From Treponema sp. (GTDB taxonomy: Bacteria; Spirochaetota; Spirochaetia; Treponematales; Treponemataceae), in NCBI GenBank assembly GCA_016288205.1, contig JAEEYO010000007.1, positions 1 through 64,000 of the forward strand: a stretch of 64,000 nucleotides of DNA, in the 5' to 3' direction. Position 1 is the first letter of the stretch. Each line of letters opens with the position of its first letter. Below, one piece after another: positions 17,961 to 26,438 of this stretch. The position numbers were made by a program, and so were the translations under genes. The notes under the pieces are model-generated. The model was given only the letters and a program-made list of their open reading frames with translations. It was not told the DNA's origin and ran no database searches.

Positions 17961-17999
17961 TTTCCACTCTCCACTCTCAACTTTCCACTCGCAACTCTC
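17961..17999 (-). repeat. Short dispersed GTGGAAAGTGGAG repeat, copy 2, containing a stop codon
   Basis: On the minus strand it reads GAGTGGAAAGTTGAGAGTGG and continues with the same 15-base theme as 7318-7338. The last residues (ELRVES) and the TGA of the GatB/asparaginase gene lie inside it. Confidence 0.6.
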
Positions 18000-20397
18000 C
18001 CCCGCTTTCCATGAGGGAATGGAGCTCGTCGTCACTGTCAGCAATCAGGGATGAGGCGAAGAAAAGTCCCACGGTGGATTCCGTCGTCAGGACGCCCATC
18101 GGCACTCCTCCGTTTCTCCACAGCTCGGCGGATGTCGCGTAGGTGGAAAAATCCACGGCTGATTCCTGCTGAGACGTGCAGTAAAAATGCACCTGCCTTT
18201 TGCGCCCGTCAAGAAGGAAATTCTTCAGTGAGTAGTCGCTGTTTCTCATGTTGCCGGTTCCCGATGAGTAAAGCTCCAGAATCACGCTGTCCACGTCGGC
18301 CTCCACTCCGATGACTCCTCGGTATTGGTTTCCGGGAAGTCCTGGATAGAGCCGGATCAAGGCAAGGCGGGATGAGGCTTCGTTCAAAAGCTCCGTCATC
18401 ACATTGCGGTCGGGAGAGTCAACTGAGAGAAACTGAGATGAAAGGGATGTGTCCGCGCTGAAAACTTTTTCCTCCATGTTCCAGTTCAGGAAAGGCTCGC
18501 CCTTTTGTCCGAGATATTTTAAGTTGAGCGGCGAGAGCAATTTTCCATCATAGGCCACATAAACTCCAGACTCTTTTTCCCGGGCAGTCTTTATGGCAAG
18601 GTTCAGATTGTCCTTTGCCTCGTCACTCTCCCAGGGAAGGTTCACCGAGGAAGTAAGCACGATTGGCACCGGGGATTTCGAGAAGAGCCAGAAAATCAAC
18701 GCGGCGGTGTACGGCAGTGTGTCGGTTCCGTGGGTGATTACGATTCCGTTTGCGGTTCCGCTTTCAATTCGGAGTTTTACGGCCTCAATCAAGGCGGCCC
18801 AGTCCTTAGGCTCAGTCTCCTCGCTCAGCATTGTGCACACGGGGGTAATCTGCACCGGGAAAGTTCCGTTGTCACCCTCAAGCAGATTTTTTATCGATTC
18901 CGCACGACCTGCCGAGATCGTTCCGTCCGCTTCCTTTTTTGCGCTGATCGCCCCTCCCATGCTCAGGACGTAGACCACCGAAATCCGAAGCTTTTCCTTA
19001 ATCAGTGCCTTGACCTTCTCCGGAACCGCGCGTCCTCCGCTCTCACGCATCACCTGCCCAGTAAGATACTCAAGAGGCGCCATGTCTCCGTTTTTGAGGT
19101 TCGTGACGCTGCCCGGATTCTCACCAAGGATTTTCTCGACCAAGGGCAAAAGCTCTTCCCTCGTGGAAAGCAACGTGCATTTTTCTTCCATTATAATGTC
19201 ATTCAAATCTTCCCCGGTCCTGAAGATTCTCTGCATCAGGTCCTTCGCAATGCCGCTGTGGATTTTGCCTGAGTCAAGGAGCCGCATTATTCCCGAGAAT
19301 TTCTCAGCCGTAAGTCTGCTCTGGGAGATTGACTGACGGTGCGCGTTAAGGAGTTTCATCAGCTCCCCCGCTATCCATCTGGCCGTAAGCAACGGGGAGG
19401 AACCGAGTTTCACAGCCTTTTCAAAATAATCCGCACGGGACTTCTCGCCGCAGATAAACTCGGAGCGCAGACGTGAAAGTCCGTATTCCCTCTGGAGCCT
19501 GTGCCGTCTTTGTGCAGGAAGCTCCGTAACAACTTCCGCGCTCTGATAGTCGGAAAAGTCCACGGTGACTTCGGGACTGATTTTTTTGAACTTCTGCCGT
19601 CCGATGTTCCTTTCCTGCCAGGGCTCGGTGCTGTTTTTTTCCTCAATCCACAGACGGCTCTCACTTTTCGCACTTCCTCCGCTGCCCAGAAGGTTCTCCT
19701 GCCTCGTCAGCTCCGAATTTATAGCCTTACGCACGAAATTGAACGAATTCAGGTTGCGGATTTTGACCTCGTACAAGGGCTTCTCAGGATAATCAGAGAG
19801 CGCGACGTATGCATTGCACCTTATGGAGCTTTCGCCAAGGGACGTGAGCAGGTTCTGGTAGTTCATCAGCGTATAGAGCTCGTTCAGGAAAATCTCCGCC
19901 TCCTCTCCCACCTCAAACGAGGGGCTTGTGCGCAGTCTCAGGCAGGGGCATCCGGCGTAGGTCCAGTCCATGTGCACTTTTCCGCCGCTTCTGGTGAGAT
20001 GCCCGTAGTTTTCCTCCACGCGGTACTCCTCCACCGTGATTTTCTTGGGCTTTTTGTGGAACATTATGTCCAGGGAGCCTCCGCTTGCGACCTTGATTGA
20101 GAGTCCCTTAAAATTTTTGTCATCCGGCGGCTCGCTCATGTCGGCGGCAAGTCTCTCAAGCACCGATTTCCGGCTTATCTTGCCTCCCAGGGCATTTACG
20201 AGGGACGAAACCTTGTGCATCACCGAGGCCTGAACCGTAGCAGAATGGATTTCCTTCGCGCTGTTGTTCCTTTTTTGGAACTCTTTTTTCGCGGTAAGGA
20301 TGTCTTTTGCGGCATTTGAGTCGGAATCCGTGGTAAAAACGCTTGGAACTGCGGAAAGCAAGACACGCACGTCCAGATAAATAGAAGGTTTGTACAT
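17977..20397 (-). CDS. GatB-like / asparaginase-like fusion protein
   Basis: An 806-residue fusion. Residues about 110-465 resemble GatB/GatE of tRNA-dependent amidotransferases: SSIRCNAYVALSD, IRNLNSFNFVRKAI, then a YqeY-like tail with ARWIAGELMKLLN. The GatB N-terminus with its zinc cysteines is not recognisable. Residues about 475-800 are asparaginase-like: ITHGTDTLPYTAAL keeps the second catalytic Thr-Asp (558-559), but the nucleophile loop GGTI reads GGAI (Ala 483). Archaeal GatD (asparaginase) and GatE (GatB-like) are separate; here the two folds are joined. An active transamidase is doubtful. Gene end lies in a dispersed repeat. Ribosome-binding site AGGGAAAAGG. Confidence 0.85.
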   Translation of the reverse strand: MYKPSIYLDVRVLLSAVPSVFTTDSDSNAAKDILTAKKEFQKRNNSAKEIHSATVQASVMHKVSSLVNALGGKISRKSVLERLAADMSEPPDDKNFKGLSIKVASGGSLDIMFHKKPKKITVEEYRVEENYGHLTRSGGKVHMDWTYAGCPCLRLRTSPSFEVGEEAEIFLNELYTLMNYQNLLTSLGESSIRCNAYVALSDYPEKPLYEVKIRNLNSFNFVRKAINSELTRQENLLGSGGSAKSESRLWIEEKNSTEPWQERNIGRQKFKKISPEVTVDFSDYQSAEVVTELPAQRRHRLQREYGLSRLRSEFICGEKSRADYFEKAVKLGSSPLLTARWIAGELMKLLNAHRQSISQSRLTAEKFSGIMRLLDSGKIHSGIAKDLMQRIFRTGEDLNDIIMEEKCTLLSTREELLPLVEKILGENPGSVTNLKNGDMAPLEYLTGQVMRESGGRAVPEKVKALIKEKLRISVVYVLSMGGAISAKKEADGTISAGRAESIKNLLEGDNGTFPVQITPVCTMLSEETEPKDWAALIEAVKLRIESGTANGIVITHGTDTLPYTAALIFWLFSKSPVPIVLTSSVNLPWESDEAKDNLNLAIKTAREKESGVYVAYDGKLLSPLNLKYLGQKGEPFLNWNMEEKVFSADTSLSSQFLSVDSPDRNVMTELLNEASSRLALIRLYPGLPGNQYRGVIGVEADVDSVILELYSSGTGNMRNSDYSLKNFLLDGRKRQVHFYCTSQQESAVDFSTYATSAELWRNGGVPMGVLTTESTVGLFFASSLIADSDDELHSLMESGGELRVES

Positions 20398-20429
20398 TTT
20401 ACGCCTTTTCCCTAAAAAAAATTTACAAA

Positions 20430-20492
20430 ATTATACCGCTTTTTAAAAAAATATGATATACTATAAATATCCCAAAGTATATTTTTTTGGGA
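20430..20492. promoter_or_regulatory. Divergent AT-rich promoter region with a small palindrome
   Basis: A minus-strand TATAAT (ATTATA at 20430-20435) faces a plus-strand TATACT (20457-20462). TCCCAAA (20470-20476) and TTTGGGA (20486-20492) form a palindrome just downstream of the latter. No good -35 box was found for either. Possible operator for one or both divergent genes. Confidence 0.4.
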
Positions 20493-20549
20493 ACCGCTAA
20501 GAGGGAGTCTCTGAAATAGAGAGTTTTTTGAGGCGACTCAGGAGTAGAT

Positions 20550-21980
20550 GTGAATAAACGTGATTTTCCAAAGATACATTTCTATGACCAGGATTTCGTA
20601 GATATCTATGACAAGACCTGGAACTGGCTTTCGGACTATTGGATTGATCCCGCGTCCGGAGACAAATCTTCCGACGGACTTTTCATATATCCTGTGCATG
20701 GAAAATTCATTCTTGATCAGGCAGAGGCAATCTTCTCATCATTTTTTCTGGTCTACTCCAACCGGAATTTCCCCGCGAGCAAGAACATCGACTATTTTTA
20801 CGCGAGGCAGGAAGAAAACGGCGCGATCCGATGGAAATACGACGTGCAGACCGACAAGCCCCTGCTCACCACGGAAAACCCCGAGGGCGTGGGATTCCCG
20901 CTTTTTGCCTGGGCCGAATACAATCTATACCACAAGTCAGCCAACAAGAGGCGCGTAAAAGAGGTCATACAGCCCCTGCAGCGTTACATGGAATGGATCG
21001 ACCGCACTTTCAAGCAGCCGAACGGACTTTACTCCGTGCCGTTTGAGTTCTCTACCATGTTCAACTCACCCCGCAAAGGATCTTTCTATCCGGTGGACTT
21101 CAACTCATGCATGGCAATCAACGCGGCGCACATGTCGGCTCTCGGTGACATTTTGAACGACAAGGACATCAGCTTCCAGTACAAGAAGATGTATTTCAGC
21201 CTCAAGACCAGGATAAACTCGCTGATGTGGAATCCCGACACAGGATTTTATCACGACCTGGGAAAGGACGAGCAGAGACTGCCGCAAAAGACCATAGCTG
21301 GATTCTGGCCCCTTTTGGCCGAGCTTCCGAACGCTGACCGTGCCGACATCCTGATTTCACACCTCAAGAACCCGGACTCATTCGGAACAGACCACCCCTT
21401 CCCGTCTTTGAGCAAGGACAGCCCTGAATTCAAGGACTCCGGCGAGGGATTCCGCGGATCCGTTTTCCCGCCTTTCAATTTCATGGTCATAAAGGGACTG
21501 GAGAAATACCAGTACTACGCTTTTGCCCGTGAGTGCGCGATCAGGCACATGTACTACATTCTGGAGGGACTGAGCCCGCTTGACACAAAGCAGAAGGGAG
21601 ATTTGTACGAGGCATACCTTCCATCAAAGGAGGGACCCGCGCAGCTTCGTGGTGAGCCTGATTTCCCGCGAAAGAGGTTCGTGCATTTCATAGGACTTTC
21701 CACCATCGCAATTATGATTGAGAACATCATCGGACTGAACATCAGCCTGCCCCGCAAGACCGTTGACTGGGTGATCCCGAACCTTGAGCGCATGGGAATA
21801 GAAAAACTGTCCTTGAAGCGCAACCTGATTACGATTCTGAGCAACAAGAGCGAGCGCGGATGGGAAATCCACATGGAAAGCGAAAAACTCTACTATTTTA
21901 CCATCAACATCTTGGACCAGAAGAAAAAGACTCTCCCGATTCCGTCAGGAAAGTGCTCCATGCTGATAGACAAGCTCTGA
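20550..21980 (+). CDS. Trehalase-like (alpha/alpha)6-barrel glycoside hydrolase
   Basis: A 476-residue cytoplasmic protein (no signal peptide) resembling the MGH1/GH63/GH37-like alpha-helical toroid hydrolases. The Trp- and Tyr-rich helices include FSSFFLVYSNR, MEWIDRTFKQPNGLYSVPFE, LMWNPDTGFYHDLG and EGFRGSVFPPFNFMVIKGL, with acidic residues placed as in these inverting glycosidases. Substrate unknown (trehalose, mannosyl- or glucosyl-glycerate, or an oligosaccharide). The start is GTG 20550 with GGAG 5 bases upstream; the overlapping ATG at 20548 is immediately closed by TGA. It is divergent from the GatB/asparaginase fusion gene and convergent with the IlvY-like regulator. Confidence 0.72.
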   Translation: MNKRDFPKIHFYDQDFVDIYDKTWNWLSDYWIDPASGDKSSDGLFIYPVHGKFILDQAEAIFSSFFLVYSNRNFPASKNIDYFYARQEENGAIRWKYDVQTDKPLLTTENPEGVGFPLFAWAEYNLYHKSANKRRVKEVIQPLQRYMEWIDRTFKQPNGLYSVPFEFSTMFNSPRKGSFYPVDFNSCMAINAAHMSALGDILNDKDISFQYKKMYFSLKTRINSLMWNPDTGFYHDLGKDEQRLPQKTIAGFWPLLAELPNADRADILISHLKNPDSFGTDHPFPSLSKDSPEFKDSGEGFRGSVFPPFNFMVIKGLEKYQYYAFARECAIRHMYYILEGLSPLDTKQKGDLYEAYLPSKEGPAQLRGEPDFPRKRFVHFIGLSTIAIMIENIIGLNISLPRKTVDWVIPNLERMGIEKLSLKRNLITILSNKSERGWEIHMESEKLYYFTINILDQKKKTLPIPSGKCSMLIDKL

Positions 21981-22005
21981 TCCGCCTGTTCCACAAGCCA
22001 GACGC

Positions 22006-22899
22006 TTAGACCAGTGTGTGAAGCACCCGGTTCACCGCCTCCCTGATTTTCTGCTGTCTCTGATTTCCGCTTGCCTTTGAAAGCTGGATGAACCCGATGT
22101 TGTAGTAGCCGAGTGCGTTTCCCGCGCTGTGACAGACAAATCCCTCCTTGTATGGACCGTTCTCAAGTACAATCTGCGGCACAAGTCCGATTCCGAGTCC
22201 CAGGGCTGCGAGCGCCATGACAGCCTCATTTCCCTCGGTCTCAGCCACAATTTTCGGATGCACGTTGCGGCTTTTAATCCATGAGTCGAATCTTTGGCGG
22301 GCAAGTCCTGCCTTGGGCAAAATAAGCGGAACCGATGATACTATGTCCTGAGGGCTTCCGGAGACTTCGGTGTACGGACCCGGGGAGCTTGCGGCAAAAA
22401 CCAAGGGACTCGTGCGGACGGGGATACAGTCAAACAGGTCAATCTTTGCCTCAGGGATTGCGGCCACGGCGAGTTCGGCACGTCCTTCTTTTATTGCGAG
22501 GGATGCACCTGCCGGATCTCCTGTTTCTACGGAAAGCTGTACGGAAGGATAGAGTGAGCTCAATTTTTTGATGAACGGCGGCATGATTGTATAACATGCG
22601 GTGACGGAGGCGTATACGTGCAGTGTCCCACGGACCTCATCTTCTTCGTTTGAAAAGCTGGAAAAAAGCTGGTCCCTGTTCTCAAGGCACTGACGTGCGA
22701 AATCTGCGAACCTGAGGCCTTCTTCGGTGAGGGTCACGTCCCGGTTGTTTCTCTCAAACAAGGGAGCCCCCGCCTCCGCCTCCAGTCTGGAAATCACACG
22801 GCTGAGGGCAGACGGACTCAGATTCACTTTCTGTGCGGTCCGGGCGAAATGCAGGGTTGAGGAAAGTTCTAAAAAAGCCTTTAATTCACTGAAATCCAC
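22006..22899 (-). CDS. LysR-type regulator, IlvY-like
   Basis: A 297-residue LysR-family activator. The N-terminal winged helix (1-60) reads MDFSELKAFLELSSTLHFAR with LSPSALSRVISRLE; the effector domain follows. Length and segments such as LHVYASVTACYTIMPPF, VETGDPAGA, NEAVMALAALGLGIGLVPQ and VLENGPY align well with E. coli IlvY, which activates ilvC in response to acetolactate. No ilvC or other branched-chain gene is next to it here, so the target is distant and the name is left off. The usual divergent partner is missing: the neighbour upstream is a CBM48 gene in the same direction. Confidence 0.85.
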   Translation of the reverse strand: MDFSELKAFLELSSTLHFARTAQKVNLSPSALSRVISRLEAEAGAPLFERNNRDVTLTEEGLRFADFARQCLENRDQLFSSFSNEEDEVRGTLHVYASVTACYTIMPPFIKKLSSLYPSVQLSVETGDPAGASLAIKEGRAELAVAAIPEAKIDLFDCIPVRTSPLVFAASSPGPYTEVSGSPQDIVSSVPLILPKAGLARQRFDSWIKSRNVHPKIVAETEGNEAVMALAALGLGIGLVPQIVLENGPYKEGFVCHSAGNALGYYNIGFIQLSKASGNQRQQKIREAVNRVLHTLV

Positions 22900-22955
22900 A
22901 ATCCGTCCGGCTCGATTATTGTCTTAACAAATGCCCATTTGCAAAATCAGCGATT

Positions 22956-23267
22956 TTAACAAATTACTACTGAGTTGTCGGTGTGTGAGAAAGGTGCGGG
23001 GATATACTTGTCGGCTGCCCAGTCATTTTCCCAGTGCTTGCCGTCCAGAAGATAGCGGAACTGATATTCCTTGCCCTTCTCCAGCTCGATCTCGATGGAG
23101 AAAGATCCGTCCTTCTTCTTCTTGAGCGGATTCTGGATGCTGCTCCAGCTGTTGAAATCACCTGCGATTGTTATTGATTCTGCTCCGTGCGCTGCCTCGG
23201 CTTCCACCGTAAATGTCACCTTGCACTTTGTGGGGTCCTTTTTGGAATAAGATTTCTTTAATGCCAT
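22956..23267 (-). CDS. Stand-alone CBM48 (glycogen-binding) domain protein
   Basis: A 103-residue protein consisting almost only of a CBM48/AMPK-type glycogen-binding domain. ITIAGDFNSWSS and YQFRYLLDGKHWENDWAAD are the diagnostic strands and sugar-binding Trp residues seen in isoamylases and AMPK beta subunits. The N-terminus is Lys-rich (MALKKSYSKKD). No catalytic domain is attached. It may tether a partner to glycogen or regulate glycogen metabolism; nothing nearby confirms this. A divergent-facing promoter is visible at 23365-23393. Confidence 0.85.
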   Translation of the reverse strand: MALKKSYSKKDPTKCKVTFTVEAEAAHGAESITIAGDFNSWSSIQNPLKKKKDGSFSIEIELEKGKEYQFRYLLDGKHWENDWAADKYIPAPFSHTDNSVVIC

Positions 23268-23364
23268 AATAAACTCCTTTTCGTTTTAGCTCCTGCCTTT
23301 TTCTTGTCCCTGTCTGGCTTACAGGCAAAAGATTCCTGTTCATACTAGGGCAACAGCACTATAA

Positions 23365-23393
23365 ATTATATAACAATATTGAATTTTAGTCAT
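23365..23393 (-). promoter_or_regulatory. Promoter of the CBM48 gene
   Basis: On the minus strand ATGACT (23393-23388), 17-base spacer, TATAAT (23370-23365), about 100 bases before the start codon. Confidence 0.5.
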
Positions 23394-23454
23394 TAACATT
23401 TTAAAACTTTTTTCAATTTTTTGCTGTTTTTTGCCCAATTTTTTCAAAAATCAC

Positions 23455-23483
23455 TTTATCAGACTCAAAAAATATACTATATT
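23455..23483 (+). promoter_or_regulatory. Promoter of metK
   Basis: TTTATC (23455-23460), 17-base spacer, TATATT (23478-23483). An overlapping TATACT at 23473-23478 is an alternative -10. Confidence 0.45.
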
Positions 23484-23489
23484 ACTAGG

Positions 23490-23565
23490 AGAAACTTTCA
23501 TCCTGCGGCAAACGTTCTTGGAGACTTCCGAATTCTGCCCTGGGTGGGAAAAACAGGAGTTTTTT
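23490..23565 (+). other. Structured 5' leader of metK
   Basis: About 75 bases between the predicted start of transcription and the ATG. GGCA (23507-23510) can pair with TGCC (23536-23539), enclosing an inner hairpin TTGGA-GACT-TCCGA. No consensus of a known SAM riboswitch (SAM-I, II, III, IV) was recognised, so this may be a plain leader. Confidence 0.3.
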
Positions 23566-24735
23566 ATGAGCGACAGGAAATATTTGTTTACGTCGGAATC
23601 CGTGGGAGAGGGACACCCAGACAAGCTCTGTGACCAGATCAGCGACGGAATCCTTGATGAATGTCTCAGGCAGGACAAGAACAGCCATGTTGCATGTGAG
23701 ACTTTCGCATGTCAGGCACTGGTTCTGGTCGGTGGTGAGCTGAACACCGAGGCCTATGTTGACGTTCAGGCGGTGGCGCGCGATGTGGCGAAGAGAATCG
23801 GATACTCAAATCCGGCGTATGGTCTTGATTACAACTCAATGGCCGTCATGAACATGATTCACGGTCAGTCGGATGACATAAATCAGGGAGTCGTGGGCAA
23901 GGGACTTTCCGAATACAAGGGACAGCAGGGAGCCGGAGACCAGGGAATGATGTTCGGTTTTGCCTGCAACGAGACACCGGAGCTTATGCCCGCACCGATC
24001 ATGTACGCCCACAATCTGATGAGAAAATCAGCCGAGCTCAGGAAATCGGGTGAGGTGAAATGGTTCCGTCCCGACTCAAAGGGCCAGGTCACGATTGAGT
24101 ACGAGGGATTCCGTCCCGTGCGGATAGACACCGTGGTTCTTTCCCAGCAGCATGATCCCGAGGTCAGCCATGATGAGATCAAGGAGACCGTTATTGAGAA
24201 ACTGATTAAGCCGGTACTTGAGCCGACAGGACTTCTTACAAAGGACACAAAGTTCTTCGTAAATCCGACCGGAACTTTCTGCATCGGCGGACCCGTGGGA
24301 GACTCCGGACTTACCGGACGCAAAATCATCGTGGACACTTACGGCGGAATGGGTCGTCATGGCGGAGGAGCTTTCAGCGGAAAGGATCCCTCGAAGGTGG
24401 ACCGCTCGGCGGCTTACATGGCACGCTACATCGCGAAGAATGTGGTCGCTGCAGGACTCGCGGACAGGTGTGAGGTTCAGCTTGCCTATGCCATCGGAGT
24501 TCCATTCCCGGTAAGCATCATGGCGGAGACTTTCGGCACGGCAAAGGTTCCCGAGGAAAAAATCGTTGCGGCGATCAAGGAAGTCTTTGACTGCACTCCG
24601 GCGGGAATCATCACGACCCTCGACCTCCTCAGGCCAATCTACGGAGCGACGGCGACTTACGGACATTTCGGACGCAGCGAGTTCCCGTGGGAAAAGACCG
24701 ACAAGATTGAGGCACTTAAAAAGGCAATCAAATAG
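23566..24735 (+). CDS. metK: S-adenosylmethionine synthetase
   Basis: A 389-residue enzyme that makes S-adenosylmethionine from methionine and ATP. It begins at ATG 23566 with [20 protein letters not shown], the ATP-binding signature; [12 protein letters not shown] and the glycine-rich [19 protein letters not shown] loop are intact, as is the C-terminal [11 protein letters not shown]. An in-frame extension to 23431 would run through the promoter and leader and is rejected; AGGAG lies 6 bases before the chosen start. The nth gene follows with no gap, so the two are co-transcribed. MtnN, which recycles the by-products of SAM, lies near 60 kb. Confidence 0.98.
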   Translation: MSDRKYLFTSESVGEGHPDKLCDQISDGILDECLRQDKNSHVACETFACQALVLVGGELNTEAYVDVQAVARDVAKRIGYSNPAYGLDYNSMAVMNMIHGQSDDINQGVVGKGLSEYKGQQGAGDQGMMFGFACNETPELMPAPIMYAHNLMRKSAELRKSGEVKWFRPDSKGQVTIEYEGFRPVRIDTVVLSQQHDPEVSHDEIKETVIEKLIKPVLEPTGLLTKDTKFFVNPTGTFCIGGPVGDSGLTGRKIIVDTYGGMGRHGGGAFSGKDPSKVDRSAAYMARYIAKNVVAAGLADRCEVQLAYAIGVPFPVSIMAETFGTAKVPEEKIVAAIKEVFDCTPAGIITTLDLLRPIYGATATYGHFGRSEFPWEKTDKIEALKKAIK

Positions 24736-25380
24736 ATGGGAGAGAAAAAAATCAGCCTGATGGGGAAGGAGCAGATTGAAGAGCTTTTTCAGAGGTTCAG
24801 GAAAAACAATCCGGCACCCTCATCCGAGCTGATTGCACCGAATCCCTTCTGTCTCCTCGTGAGCGTCGTACTTAGCGCGCAGACTACGGACAAGGCAGTG
24901 AACCGTGCGACCGAGCCGCTTTACAAAAAAGTCTCCACCCCGCTCCAGATGCTGAGTCTTGGCGAGGAGGGACTTTCTTCCTATATAAAATCCATAGGAC
25001 TTTACAGAAACAAGGCAAAACACGTGATGGGTCTCTGCCAAAAGCTGATTGATGACTTCGGCGGGGAGGTTCCGTCCACAAGGGAGGAGCTGGAGTCGCT
25101 TCCCGGCGTGGGACGAAAGACCGCAAATGTGATTCTGAACGTGGTTTACGGACAGCCCGTCATGCCGGTGGATACACACCTTCTAAGGATTTGTCCGAAG
25201 ATGGGACTTGCTCAGGGCAGCACGCCGCTTGAGGTCGAAAAATCCCTCATGGAAAGAATCCCCGGGGAGTACATGCTCCACGCCCACCACTGGCTCATCC
25301 TCCACGGTCGCTACACCTGTACCGCAAGGAATCCCAAGTGCGACGAGTGCCTAGCCGCAGATTTATGCAAACATAATTAA
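24736..25380 (+). CDS. nth: Endonuclease III (DNA glycosylase/AP lyase)
   Basis: A 214-residue base-excision repair glycosylase that removes oxidised pyrimidines and cuts at AP sites. It has the helix-hairpin-helix LPGVGRKTANVIL with the catalytic Lys, the catalytic Asp in MPVDTHLLRI, and a C-terminal 4Fe-4S loop CTARNPKCDECLAADLC with the Cys-X6-Cys-X2-Cys-X5-Cys spacing. The ATG follows the metK stop directly, suggesting translational coupling. A cluster of palindromes immediately downstream probably ends or stabilises the transcript. Confidence 0.96.
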   Translation: MGEKKISLMGKEQIEELFQRFRKNNPAPSSELIAPNPFCLLVSVVLSAQTTDKAVNRATEPLYKKVSTPLQMLSLGEEGLSSYIKSIGLYRNKAKHVMGLCQKLIDDFGGEVPSTREELESLPGVGRKTANVILNVVYGQPVMPVDTHLLRICPKMGLAQGSTPLEVEKSLMERIPGEYMLHAHHWLILHGRYTCTARNPKCDECLAADLCKHN

Positions 25381-25420
25381 CAAGCCTGTCGTGGAGCTGT
25401 ATAAAAACCAGTATTTGTCA

Positions 25421-25497
25421 TTGCCGTGCTAGACACGGCAATCTAAGATTATCGGATCAGGTCCGATAATGACAGTTTATCGAGGCAAGCCTGATAA
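25421..25497. repeat. Three consecutive palindromes (REP/MITE-like cluster)
   Basis: Hairpin 1: TTGCCGTG-CTAGA-CACGGCAA (25421-25441). Hairpin 2: TTATCGGA-TCAGG-TCCGATAA (25449-25469). Hairpin 3: TTATCGAGGC-AA-GCCTGATAA with one bulge (25477-25497). The short motif TGTCATT or ATGACA flanks them. They lie between convergent nth and the CmpB-like gene and resemble intergenic palindromes of REP type. Confidence 0.7.
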
Positions 25498-25531
25498 TGA
25501 CATTTTGATTTCATTTTTCATTTTCAGCTTT

Positions 25532-26374
25532 CTATTTTCTATTTTTCTTCTTGGATTCCCAGCTTTCTTTGATTACGGCCTTCATTTGTTCAAGGACGTT
25601 GGTTTCTTCGTGGCTGGTCATGCTCGGGAACTTTTTAAGCCAGAACTCCACGATCTTTTGCTTTTTCGCATAGTTTTCCAAAGTTTCAAGTGATTTTTGG
25701 GTGAACTTGGATGTTTCAACGGCGGCCTTTTCCTTGATTGACTCAACCATTGTGAGGAAGGACTGTGGCTTAAACCACTCTTCTTCTTCGTAACGGGCTT
25801 TGAGGGTGTCGGCATAAGTTCTGATTTTTTCCATTGTGGCGGCGAAATCAACAAGCTTTCTGACGGTAACAAGGAGGTCCAGCAGAATCAGTGCGAGAAG
25901 TCCACCTGCGATGTAGTTGATGTACGGGGCGGCGAAATCCAGATAGAGGAATCTTTCAACGAGCGGATGAATCAGATGCTCCAGTGCGAGTCCACCGACT
26001 CCGAATGCGGCTGAGTTCACGATGCAGACCCTTCCGTTCAGGTTCAGGGGCTCCTTGCTGTAGTCCCACCATTTTGCATGGAAGAGTTTTTCCAAAAGCC
26101 AGCTCGTAAAATATTCCAGGATGCTCGTGACAATCACCGAGGCAAAGAAAAGACGCACCCACGTTGACCTCCAGGGCTCCAGAAGGTAAAGAATCAGCAC
26201 CGAGCCGAATCCGTATATGGGGCAGATGGGACCGTGAAGCATTCCACGCTTTGTGATTTTACGAGACTTCACCGTGCACCAGATTTCCTCGCAGATCCAT
26301 CCGAGAAAGGCGTAGGAGAGGAAGAAAAGAAAAAGATGCGCCGAATCAATGACGGCTCCTGTTGTAGTACTCAT
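25532..26374 (-). CDS. CmpB-like (DUF1113) membrane protein
   Basis: A 280-residue protein with an N-terminal membrane half (about five spans, residues 10-165) and a C-terminal helical, charged tail. FLSYAFLGWICEEIWCTV, GMLHGPICPIYGFGSVL and ILEYFTSWLLEKLFHAKWWDYS are typical of the putative ABC-transporter type IV / CmpB family. Its biochemical role is unknown. An AAGGAG ribosome-binding site fixes ATG 26374. The TetR regulator gene lies 64 bases upstream in the same orientation and both may be read from the operator-controlled promoter at 27.1 kb, which would make this protein a TetR target. Confidence 0.8.
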   Translation of the reverse strand: MSTTTGAVIDSAHLFLFFLSYAFLGWICEEIWCTVKSRKITKRGMLHGPICPIYGFGSVLILYLLEPWRSTWVRLFFASVIVTSILEYFTSWLLEKLFHAKWWDYSKEPLNLNGRVCIVNSAAFGVGGLALEHLIHPLVERFLYLDFAAPYINYIAGGLLALILLDLLVTVRKLVDFAATMEKIRTYADTLKARYEEEEWFKPQSFLTMVESIKEKAAVETSKFTQKSLETLENYAKKQKIVEFWLKKFPSMTSHEETNVLEQMKAVIKESWESKKKNRK

Positions 26375-26438
26375 TTAATGCATCTCCTTGATGTAAGATT
26401 TTCCTGTAGATAAACCGAACCCGATCCGAGATTATTTT

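Noticed and set aside
20509..20529. Attenuator-like CTCT/AGAG hairpin plus T run before the glycoside hydrolase
   Set aside because: Only four pairs; too weak to call a terminator.
23490..23565. Canonical SAM-I/SAM-II riboswitch before metK
   Set aside because: None of the conserved cores of the known SAM riboswitches could be found; kept only as a structured leader.
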